From contig CBDBIG010000005.1 in the NCBI GenBank assembly GCA_965205845.1, forward strand, positions 682,001 through 746,000: a stretch of DNA of 64,000 bases. The letters run 5' to 3'. The notes below the pieces were generated by a model. The model had not been told where the DNA came from. It saw only the letters and a program-made list of their open reading frames with translations, and ran no database searches. Source of the stretch: CBDBIG01 sp965205845 [NCBI: bacterium] (GTDB lineage: Bacteria > SAR324). Each line of letters opens with the position of its first letter. The stretch's first letter is position 1. The translations under genes were made by a program, and so were the position numbers. Of this stretch, positions 44,536 through 52,052 are shown one piece after another.

Positions 44536-45459
44536 CTATTTTTGTGTTGCAAGGTTCAAGCGTAGCCTACCCCAAAAACTTGTGTTAGATCGCTCTTTTG
44601 GAGAGGGTGGTGCTGCGCCCAGCCATGGCGAGCTTTTGTTGGGGGTATGTAACTGTACTGCCAGCTGTTGAATGGCAAGGGCGGCAGGGCTTTGTGGCTT
44701 GTAAAGCAGCAGCGGTTGACGCTGCCTGACTGCTTTGAGCAAATTGTTGTCGCGTGGGATGCCCCCTAAAAAGCCTACTTCACGCTTCAAATACTCAAGG
44801 CTTACCGTATTCAAGCGTTGGTGTACCTTCATTGCTTCTTGTGGCGATTGGACTTGGTTGCTCACTACATAAATGTACTGGGGCATGTTGCGCTGGTGGA
44901 GCAGTTTAATGAGGGCGTAAGAATCTGCCAAAGAAGTGGGCTCTGGCGTAGCAACCACCAATACCTCGCTAGCGGCGGCGTTAAAACCCATCACCAGCGA
45001 TGATACCCCCGCACCCGTGTCAATGAGCAAATAGTCAAAAACCTCCTCTAAGGTGGCCAGTTGACTAAACAAGCGCTGTTGATCCGCCGTTTCCATCTCA
45101 CCCAGTGCAGCCACCCCTGAGCGTGAGGGGAGCAACTTTAGCAGCCCGTGAGGTCCTTCGGTGAGCACCTGTTTCATGCTGCAGCGTCCTTGTAAGGCAT
45201 CTTCAAGGGTGTGGCGTACTTGAATGCCCAACAGCACATCAAGGTTGGCCAACCCGACATCAGCATCCACCAGCAATACCTTGGCACCTTTTAGGCACAG
45301 GGCAAGGGCTAGGTTTAGGGCAATATTAGACTTACCCACCCCCCCTTTGCCGCTGGTAATGGCCACACTACGTAGCCCCAGTGAGTTGGGTAGGGTGCTG
45401 GGTTTGGCTTGGCTTTGATAAAGTTTGGCCAGTTTGCGTAACTGTGCTGCTTGATCCAT
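44536..45459 (-). CDS. flhG: Flagellar number regulator FlhG (MinD/ParA ATPase)
   Basis: A 307-residue ParA/MinD-type ATPase that controls flagellar number and placement by acting on FlhF. The N terminus starts MDQAAQLRKL, so the DQAxxLR motif (residues 2-8), which stimulates the FlhF GTPase, is intact. The P loop SGKGGVGKS is at 36-44, the switch LLVDADVGLANLDVLLG (Walker A') follows, and LIDTGAGVS is the switch 2 region. The C-terminal 60 residues are variable and Pro-rich, with a possible amphipathic end (FWGRLRLNLATQK). It lies 27 bases after flhF in the same operon. Confidence 0.95.
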   Translation of the reverse strand: MDQAAQLRKLAKLYQSQAKPSTLPNSLGLRSVAITSGKGGVGKSNIALNLALALCLKGAKVLLVDADVGLANLDVLLGIQVRHTLEDALQGRCSMKQVLTEGPHGLLKLLPSRSGVAALGEMETADQQRLFSQLATLEEVFDYLLIDTGAGVSSLVMGFNAAASEVLVVATPEPTSLADSYALIKLLHQRNMPQYIYVVSNQVQSPQEAMKVHQRLNTVSLEYLKREVGFLGGIPRDNNLLKAVRQRQPLLLYKPQSPAALAIQQLAVQLHTPNKSSPWLGAAPPSPKERSNTSFWGRLRLNLATQK

Positions 45460-45486
45460 GGCTTCCCAAGGGCTTTTCCCAATGAA

Positions 45487-46776
45487 TTATTGGCTTTCAG
45501 AGAGCTGTAGCAGCAGATCTACCACACGTTCTTTACTCGCGATTTCAATATCTTGAGGTACATTTTGCCCCATGGTTAAAAACCCAATGGGCAGTTTAAA
45601 GCGAATGCTATGGTTAAGCAGACAACCATAGCTCACCGTTTCGTCCAATTTGGTAAAGCACACACTGTTTAAGCTTAAATCGGAAAAACGACGGGTAATA
45701 TCAGAAAGTTCTTCGTCTTTGGTGGTGGCACTAAGGGTGAGGCACATTTCAATTGACTCTTGCCCACCCAGCAAATTTTGCAGATCGTTCATTTGTTGCT
45801 CATCACGCTGAGAGCGCCCAGCAGTGTCGATGATAATCACCTCAAAATCCTTAAAATTTTGAATGCACAATTGCAATTCAGCCCTGTCTTTTACCACGGC
45901 CAAAGGGGCTTCCATGATACGTGCATAGGTTTGCAGTTGTTCTACTGCTCCAATTCGGTAAGTGTCTACGGTAATAAGGGCCGTTTTGCGGTGTTGTTTG
46001 AGCATTTGTTGGGATGCAATTTTGGCTGCCGTGGTGGTTTTACCCACCCCAGTAGGGCCAATCAGGGCAAATACTTTGGGCTTATTTTGGGTGATTGGCA
46101 TCCCATTGGTAACGTGAATAATTTTCATGAGCATCCGCGCCAAAAAAACTTTTACATAAGTAAACTCGTTTATCTCTTTGGGCGGAATAAACTTGGCAGC
46201 TTCTTGGGTTAAGCGTCGAGAAAATTTTTCTTCGACCCCCCCAAACACCAATTGCTGGTGCAAAGCCAACAGGTTTTCGGGTAGGTTTCGTTGGTCTTGT
46301 AAGCCTGGCTGCGCGGTAAGCATCTGCACCATGCGGCGTACATCGGCCAAATCGCCTTGCATACGGCGCATGGCCCCTTGATCTTCGTTGGTTTGGCGCA
46401 ATACATTTTGTGAACTCGCAAGGGTATATTTTAACTCTTGCATTTCATCTTGCAATGAACCCAATAAATGATAGGCCTCGATGCGGCTGTGCCCCAGTGC
46501 TTGTTCAAGGGCTTGGGCATCGCCATTGGGCAGTGATTTCGAAGGGGGGGGGCTGGGTACACGGCTGGCAACGGATTTTGGCTTGGTGGCAGAAATGGTT
46601 GTCATTTCGGGCTCCGCTGCGGTAACCTCCAACATGGGTTTGCCAAACAAACCAAAAACCCCACCACCACTGCGTACCTGCCGCGTCGACAAAATGACTG
46701 CACTTGAGCCAATATCCTGCTTTACCTTACGCAATACCTCTTGCATGTTGGCACCGCGATAGCGCTTTACAACCAT
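45487..46776 (-). CDS. flhF: Flagellar placement GTPase FlhF (SRP-family)
   Basis: A 429-residue SRP-type GTPase that sets the position of flagellar assembly at the cell pole. The N terminus MVVKRYRGANMQEVLRKVK is the FlhF-type B region; a linker of about 130 residues follows. The N domain precedes the G domain with P loop GPTGVGKTTTAAK (240-252), DTYRIGA (271-277) and DTAGRSQRD (317-325), then the guanine-specificity FTKLDETVS. The gene lies between flhA and flhG, the usual order. Confidence 0.95.
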   Translation of the reverse strand: MVVKRYRGANMQEVLRKVKQDIGSSAVILSTRQVRSGGGVFGLFGKPMLEVTAAEPEMTTISATKPKSVASRVPSPPPSKSLPNGDAQALEQALGHSRIEAYHLLGSLQDEMQELKYTLASSQNVLRQTNEDQGAMRRMQGDLADVRRMVQMLTAQPGLQDQRNLPENLLALHQQLVFGGVEEKFSRRLTQEAAKFIPPKEINEFTYVKVFLARMLMKIIHVTNGMPITQNKPKVFALIGPTGVGKTTTAAKIASQQMLKQHRKTALITVDTYRIGAVEQLQTYARIMEAPLAVVKDRAELQLCIQNFKDFEVIIIDTAGRSQRDEQQMNDLQNLLGGQESIEMCLTLSATTKDEELSDITRRFSDLSLNSVCFTKLDETVSYGCLLNHSIRFKLPIGFLTMGQNVPQDIEIASKERVVDLLLQLSESQ

Positions 46777-47000
46777 GTGTCTGCTTTAAAGTTTATCGAG
46801 AACTATTTTTAAGTGGTGCTTTGTTCATAGATTCGGGTGTACTCAGACCTCACGGGGTAGGTAGAAAAAAAAGGAAGATGACACCGAGTGACAATACCCT
46901 TTGTTTTTTTCGGATAAGCGCAGGTAAAAAAACGCGACATACCGCTGTTTTTTCGCACATTATCTTCGTAAACCGGATATACTAACGCGTGCAGTGTGTA

Positions 47001-49100
47001 TCATACCATACCTAAAGATTCAATGCGGACATCGTTTGAGATCTCATGATGGGATAGTACCACCAAATTGGGCAAAAAGCGTTCAATCAAACGTTTTACA
47101 TGCATGCGTACAAGGGGTGAGCAAAGCAAAATAGGCTGTGCACCGCTCTCTGCAAAGCGTTCCATTTGTGCTTCAAGGTTTTGCACCAATTGTTGGGTGG
47201 TGTCGGGGTCAAGCCCTAAATACGTGCCTTGAGAGCTACTTTTAATGGCAGATGCCAAGCGGTCCTCCATCTCTTGCGAGAGGCTAATGAGGAGCAATGC
47301 GCCATCGCCATTTTGGTGCTGGCGGGTAATGGTGCGCGCAAGGCGTTGTCGGACATGCTCGGTCAGCAGGTCAGGATCCTTGGTTAAGGGTCCCATGTCG
47401 GCTAAGGTTTCTAAAATGGTGTGCAAATCGCGGGCAGAAACGCGTTCTGCCAAGAGATTTTGCAATACCTTTTGGACCACCCCCAGGCTGAGTACATTGG
47501 GAATGAGTTCTTCAACCACTTTAGGTTCATTTTTGGCAAAATTGTCGAGCAGTTTCTGGGTTTCTTGGCGCCCTAAAAAGTCGGGTGCGTGGCGTTTGAT
47601 AATTTCGACCAAATGGGTTGCCAGTACCGTGGGCAGATCCACCACGGTATACCCCCCCAGTTGTGCGCGTTCTTGGTCCGTAGGGTCAATCCACAAAGCA
47701 GGCAAGCCAAAAGCGGGTTCAATGGCACTCACCCCGTTGATCTCGTCAATAATTTCGCCGGTTTTCATGGCAAGAAGGTTGTCTACCATCAAATCGCCTG
47801 TGCCCACTTCAACCCCATTAATAATAATCGAATAGTTCCCAGAGGCCAGTTCGAGGTTATCCTTAATGTGAATGGGTGGCACGATAAAACCACTTTCAAG
47901 GGCAATTTGACGGCGAATCGATTTAATCCGTTCAAGCAGTTCGCCATCTTGCTCGGCATCAACCAAGGGAATCAAGCCATAACCCAATTCGAGGCCTAGG
48001 CGATCCATGGCTAACAACCCTTCCACATCCTCACCATCATCTTCTGCTGCACTCTCTTCTTCTTGTTTTTCGAATTCTGCTTGCTCGGCATCTGCACGTA
48101 ATTTCGTTTTATGGAGCGTCCATGCGAGTGCACCTGTGCCAATCCCCACGCTCAACAAAGGAAAGGTGGGCATGCCAGGAATAATAGCAAAACCGCTTAA
48201 CACGCCGCTTGCAATGCCAAGGGCCCGTACATTTCCCAGTAATTGGTGGCGTAGGTTTTCGCTTAATCCATGCTCGACCGAGGCTTTGGTTACCGCCAAG
48301 CCTGCTGCAACGGACACAATTAACGCAGGCATTTGCGAGACCAAACCATCTCCCACAGTTAAAATGGTGTAGGTTCCAAGGGCGTTGTCGAGGCTCATGT
48401 TAAATTGAAAAACACCAATGATGAGGCCTCCAACAATGTTGACCCCCGTAATGAGGAGACCTGCAATGGCATCACCGCGTACAAATTTGCTTGCACCGTC
48501 CATAGCCCCGTAAAAATCGGCTTCGTGCTGTACCTGCTCGCGGCGTGCCTTGGCATCGATTTCGTTAATAACCCCAGCATTTAAATCGGCATCAATGGCC
48601 AACTGCTTACCAGGCATGGCATCGAGGGTAAAACGGGCGGCGACCTCCGCAATGCGCCCAGCACCCTTGGTGATAACCACAAAGTTAATCAATACCAAAA
48701 TAAGAAAGATAATCACCCCCACCACATAATTGCCTCCCACGACAAAATCGCCAAAAGAGCGAATCACAGCACCAGCCGCACCCAAACCTTCATGGCCATT
48801 TCCCAGAATAAGGCGGGTTGAGGCTACGTTAAGAGAGAGGCGAAAAAGGGTGGAAATTAATAAAACAGAAGGAAAACTAGAAAAATCGAGGGGCTTGGCG
48901 GTGAATAAGGATACAAATAAAATGAGGATCGACATGGCAATGCTTAGCGCCAACAAAAGGTCAAGCATTACGGGTGCAAGGGGTAGCACCAGCACCATAA
49001 TAATTCCCACCACGCCCAAGGCAAGGCCTAGGTCGGTATTCCGCGAAAGGGCTTTAAGGCTAAACATAGCACTGGGCGCTGAGGTTGCATCTTGTGCCAT
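47001..49100 (-). CDS. flhA: Flagellar export-gate protein FlhA
   Basis: A 699-residue inner-membrane export protein, the major ring of the flagellar type III export gate. Seven to eight membrane helices fill residues about 15-330; the FHIPEP-region segment GAGRIAEVAARFTLDAMPGKQLAIDADLNAG is intact. The C-terminal cytosolic domain has LGVVQKVLQNLLAERVSARDLHTILETLAD, and CSPLVRMHVKRL near the end. A charged acidic linker (FEKQEEESAAEDDGEDVEG) joins the halves, longer than in E. coli. Length matches the family (about 690). A DoxX-like gene lies between it and flhB. Confidence 0.97.
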   Translation of the reverse strand: MAQDATSAPSAMFSLKALSRNTDLGLALGVVGIIMVLVLPLAPVMLDLLLALSIAMSILILFVSLFTAKPLDFSSFPSVLLISTLFRLSLNVASTRLILGNGHEGLGAAGAVIRSFGDFVVGGNYVVGVIIFLILVLINFVVITKGAGRIAEVAARFTLDAMPGKQLAIDADLNAGVINEIDAKARREQVQHEADFYGAMDGASKFVRGDAIAGLLITGVNIVGGLIIGVFQFNMSLDNALGTYTILTVGDGLVSQMPALIVSVAAGLAVTKASVEHGLSENLRHQLLGNVRALGIASGVLSGFAIIPGMPTFPLLSVGIGTGALAWTLHKTKLRADAEQAEFEKQEEESAAEDDGEDVEGLLAMDRLGLELGYGLIPLVDAEQDGELLERIKSIRRQIALESGFIVPPIHIKDNLELASGNYSIIINGVEVGTGDLMVDNLLAMKTGEIIDEINGVSAIEPAFGLPALWIDPTDQERAQLGGYTVVDLPTVLATHLVEIIKRHAPDFLGRQETQKLLDNFAKNEPKVVEELIPNVLSLGVVQKVLQNLLAERVSARDLHTILETLADMGPLTKDPDLLTEHVRQRLARTITRQHQNGDGALLLISLSQEMEDRLASAIKSSSQGTYLGLDPDTTQQLVQNLEAQMERFAESGAQPILLCSPLVRMHVKRLIERFLPNLVVLSHHEISNDVRIESLGMV

Positions 49101-49271
49101 CGCAAAGCCGTGCCCTTATCCAAAAATAATTTCGTGCGTCAACCGATGCCGCCAAAAGGCGCAGTGTGCTGTGCATACAAAAGGTGGCAACGAGCTGCCC
49201 TCTCCCTCACCAAGGCATGCAATAAATACGCCGATAAGCGGTGAGGATGAGGACTACAGGGCCACGCTATA

Positions 49272-49727
49272 TTACGCACTGCGCTTAGAGTTTTGAATGA
49301 GCAAGGCCGAAACCCATAAAAGCATTAAAAACAGGCCGTGTTCGCGGAGCTCAGCACGGTCACCGAAAAGCACATCAAACACACTAAAGCCAATCAGTGT
49401 AATCCCAGCCAGCCAAAAACCCAGGCCTAAGGCATTGGCTTTTGCCTCAAAGCGTTGCTGTTGCACCATCGCCCACGCAAACAGCGCACCTATCACCAGC
49501 TCAAAAAGGCCTGTGACGACAAGCAACGGGGCAATGCCATCGGTGGGGAGGCTTAAGCGTTCAAAATAGCTGCTAAACTGCGCACTTCTGTCTTTGCCCC
49601 ACCAGCGAAATAGACCGAGATGATGGCGATTTAAAAATTTGTCGAGGCCATTTATCAACCAAAACAGGGCCCAGTACAGGGAAACCAAGAAATGCATGGA
49701 AAGCCAATAGGGGATTTTTGGGTTCAT
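49272..49727 (-). CDS. Small four-helix membrane protein between flhB and flhA (DoxX-like)
   Basis: A 151-residue inner-membrane protein with about four hydrophobic segments (LVSLYWALFWLI, APLLVVTGLFELVIGALF, LGLGFWLAGITLIGFSVF, HGLFLMLLWVSALLI). The topology recalls the DoxX-like or DUF-type four-helix families, with LINGLDKFL fitting their N-terminal helix followed by a short loop. No known flagellar component has this sequence. It lies on the same strand as flhA and flhB and may be co-transcribed, with about 120 and 170 bases of spacing. Confidence 0.68.
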   Translation of the reverse strand: MNPKIPYWLSMHFLVSLYWALFWLINGLDKFLNRHHLGLFRWWGKDRSAQFSSYFERLSLPTDGIAPLLVVTGLFELVIGALFAWAMVQQQRFEAKANALGLGFWLAGITLIGFSVFDVLFGDRAELREHGLFLMLLWVSALLIQNSKRSA

Positions 49728-49846
49728 AAGGCTGTGTTCTCCATTTGTGGGGGTTTTATAACAAAATTGGCAAAATGGGGGGCCTCAAGTGTAGCACAGG
49801 TTCATTTTATAAACCCTTAACGCAGTCAGTCCATCCATATTTTTAA

Positions 49847-50944
49847 TCAGTTTACGGATGGCTGGTTTGCTGGTGGATTGCCCGCGTTACCTTGCTTAAG
49901 GCGGTACACATAAGCCAAAATTTCTGCCACAGCTTGAAAAAACCTTTCTGGAATGGGGTCGCCAATCTCGACTTCGTTAAACAGCGAGCGCGCGACAGTG
50001 GGGTTCTCCACAATGGGAATGCTGTTCTCTTCTGCTGCTTTACGAATGCGCAAAGCCACCCAATCGGCACCTTTTGCCGTTAATTCTGGGGCATGCATAA
50101 CCTCGCTATCGTAGCGTAAAGCCACCGCAAAGTGGGTCGGGTTGGTTACGACCAAGTCTGATCTTGGCACCTCTTGCATCATGCGACTTCTTGAGGCATC
50201 GCGCTGAATTTGGCGCACCCGCGCACGCAGTTGTGGGTCACCTTCGGATTGGCGATGCTCCTCTTTGGTCTCTTGTTTGGTCATCATCAAGCGTTGCTCA
50301 TGGCGAAACCGCTGATAGAGATAGTCGACTACAGCCAGTAAAATCATGGCCAATGCAGAATAGATCAGCAGTTTAAGCACCAAGTGGTAGGTATAGCGCA
50401 TCAAGCCAACCATGGGCAGCTGGCTTAAGCCCAACAGCTTTTGTGCATCATTCGACAGCACCCCATAGACGATAACCCCAATAATACCCATTTTGAAAAT
50501 GGACTTAAATAACTCAACCAAACCATCGATGGAGAAAATGCGCTTAAAGCCTTCAAGGGGATTGAGGCGTTCGGGTTTTAGTTTGAGTGGATTAATATGC
50601 CAGCCCACTTGTAACACCACCACAAAAGAGGCAAGCAAAGCGGCCAACATAAGCAACAAACCAAATACGGGCAGTAAGCTTGTTAATCCCGCATTAAAGC
50701 CTGCACTTAATTGGCCAATGCTCATATCGGGTGCCGTGATTGCCACCGGGATCCACTGTCGCCATAAATTTGACAAAATGGTGGTCAACCAGTCACCGCC
50801 AATAAGCAGCGCAAGGGAAAAAAATGCCAGCAATGTCGCAGGGGCTGCTTCGCGGCTGAGGACTACCTGCCCTTCGCGGCGTGCTTCTTCGCGGCGTCGA
50901 GGAGAAGCGGGTTCGGTTTTTTCTTGTCCGTCTTGCTCGGCCAT
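49847..50944 (-). CDS. flhB: Flagellar export switch protein FlhB
   Basis: A 365-residue FlhB. Four membrane helices lie in residues 35-210. The cytosolic tail carries the self-cleavage site NPTH (residues 268-271, cleavage between N and P), which switches export from rod/hook to filament substrates; GADWVALRIRKAAEENSIPIVENPTVARSLF follows as in the family. The N terminus is long and Glu/Arg-rich (MAEQDGQEKTEPASPRRREE), the part that is copied upstream in a 104-bp array. The fliR gene lies upstream and its end is included in the array. Confidence 0.95.
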   Translation of the reverse strand: MAEQDGQEKTEPASPRRREEARREGQVVLSREAAPATLLAFFSLALLIGGDWLTTILSNLWRQWIPVAITAPDMSIGQLSAGFNAGLTSLLPVFGLLLMLAALLASFVVVLQVGWHINPLKLKPERLNPLEGFKRIFSIDGLVELFKSIFKMGIIGVIVYGVLSNDAQKLLGLSQLPMVGLMRYTYHLVLKLLIYSALAMILLAVVDYLYQRFRHEQRLMMTKQETKEEHRQSEGDPQLRARVRQIQRDASRSRMMQEVPRSDLVVTNPTHFAVALRYDSEVMHAPELTAKGADWVALRIRKAAEENSIPIVENPTVARSLFNEVEIGDPIPERFFQAVAEILAYVYRLKQGNAGNPPANQPSVN

Positions 50945-51197
50945 GCGGAGTTCTTTACGCTTTCATGCGCTAAGGTGAAGTGGGCAATCGCTTAAGGGGT
51001 GAGAGGAGAAGCGGGTTCGGTTTTTTCTTGTCCATCTTGCTCGGCCATGCGGGGTTCTTTACGCTTTCATGCGCTAAGGTGAAGTGGGCAATCGCTTAAG
51101 AGGTGAGAGGAGAAGCGGATTCGGTTTTTTCTTGTCCGTCTTGCTCGGCCATGCGGGGTTCTTTACGCTTTCATGCGTTAAGGTGAAGTGGGCAATC
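50899..51197 (-). repeat. 104-bp tandem array, three copies, over the fliR-flhB junction
   Basis: Copies at 50899-51002, 51003-51106 and 51107-about 51197. Each contains, on the minus strand, a fliR-like end (TCACCTTAA-type spacer), then an ATG and the first codons of flhB. The copy next to flhB supplies the true start (ATG 50944). The two upstream copies encode decoy frames of 18 residues that begin MAEQDGQEKTE and stop after PLTS or PLTP (ATG 51152 to TAA 51096, and ATG 51048 to TAA 50992). Copies differ by a handful of bases. Confidence 0.95.
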
Positions 51198-51966
51198 CCC
51201 AAGGGGCGGTCAAATTTTCTAAAGCGAAGGCGTGCACTTGCATAATGGCTTGCACCATAAAAGGGGAACTCATGGCCAAAATAGCAATCCCTAACCCTAC
51301 AGTAAACGGTGCAGCCACAATAAACATATTGGTTTGCGGTGCAGCACGTGCCACCAAGCCCACCGCAATGTTGGCCGCGAGCATGGCAGCAATGGGTGGC
51401 GCACCTACTTTAACCCCCATGGAAAAAACCCCCGCACCAAGGCGCATGTAATGCGATAACAAAGGGGGTGTGGCGGTCAGCGTTCCCACGGGAGCCAGTT
51501 CGTAACTCCTCACCAGCCCTTCGAGCATAAGGTGGTGGCCATTGAGAGCAAAGAGCAACAAAACAGCAAGCGTGCTTTGAAAACCCGAGATGATAGACAC
51601 CTGTTGGCCGCTAATGGGGTTAAAAATGCCGGCAATGCCTAAGCCCATTTGCAAACCTGCGATTTCCCCTGCCAGTTCAACAGCAGCAACGGCTAAGCGC
51701 ACTGCAAAACCAAGTAGCAAGCCTATTAACACTTCACCCATTACCCAAATAACCGCTAAGGCAAGGTTGGGGTTAGGGTTTAAGGTAGGCGTGGTAACGA
51801 CAGGAAAAATGACAAGGGATAAAACAAATACAAGCAGCACGCGAATTCGGTTAGGCAAGGCTTGGTCGCTAAACCCAGGGGCAATCAGCATGAGCCCAGA
51901 AAGGCGGGAAAAAACAAAAAAGAAACCCACAAATTGTGCGGGGGAAAAATTGAGCAAGTTGGCCAT
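51178..51966 (-). CDS. fliR: Flagellar export-gate protein FliR
   Basis: A 262-residue FliR with about six membrane helices. The start MANLLNFSPAQFVGFFFVFSRLSGLMLIAPGF is chosen (an extra 17 codons upstream are open but hydrophilic). Family features include the N-terminal helix with RLSGL, IGLLLGFAVRLAVAAVELAGEIAGLQMGLGIA and NPISG, and the end segment PFTVGLGIAILAMSSPFM. FliP and FliQ are not in the window. It lies upstream of flhB; the junction carries the 104-bp array. Confidence 0.93.
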   Translation of the reverse strand: MANLLNFSPAQFVGFFFVFSRLSGLMLIAPGFSDQALPNRIRVLLVFVLSLVIFPVVTTPTLNPNPNLALAVIWVMGEVLIGLLLGFAVRLAVAAVELAGEIAGLQMGLGIAGIFNPISGQQVSIISGFQSTLAVLLLFALNGHHLMLEGLVRSYELAPVGTLTATPPLLSHYMRLGAGVFSMGVKVGAPPIAAMLAANIAVGLVARAAPQTNMFIVAAPFTVGLGIAILAMSSPFMVQAIMQVHAFALENLTAPWGLPTSP

Positions 51967-52052
51967 TGGCAACGCCTTCCTTGGCGTGTTGGATGCAGCT
52001 TTTCGATTGGCCGCCAAAGCGAATTGCAGGTTCGAGATCGGTGGTTTTTTGT

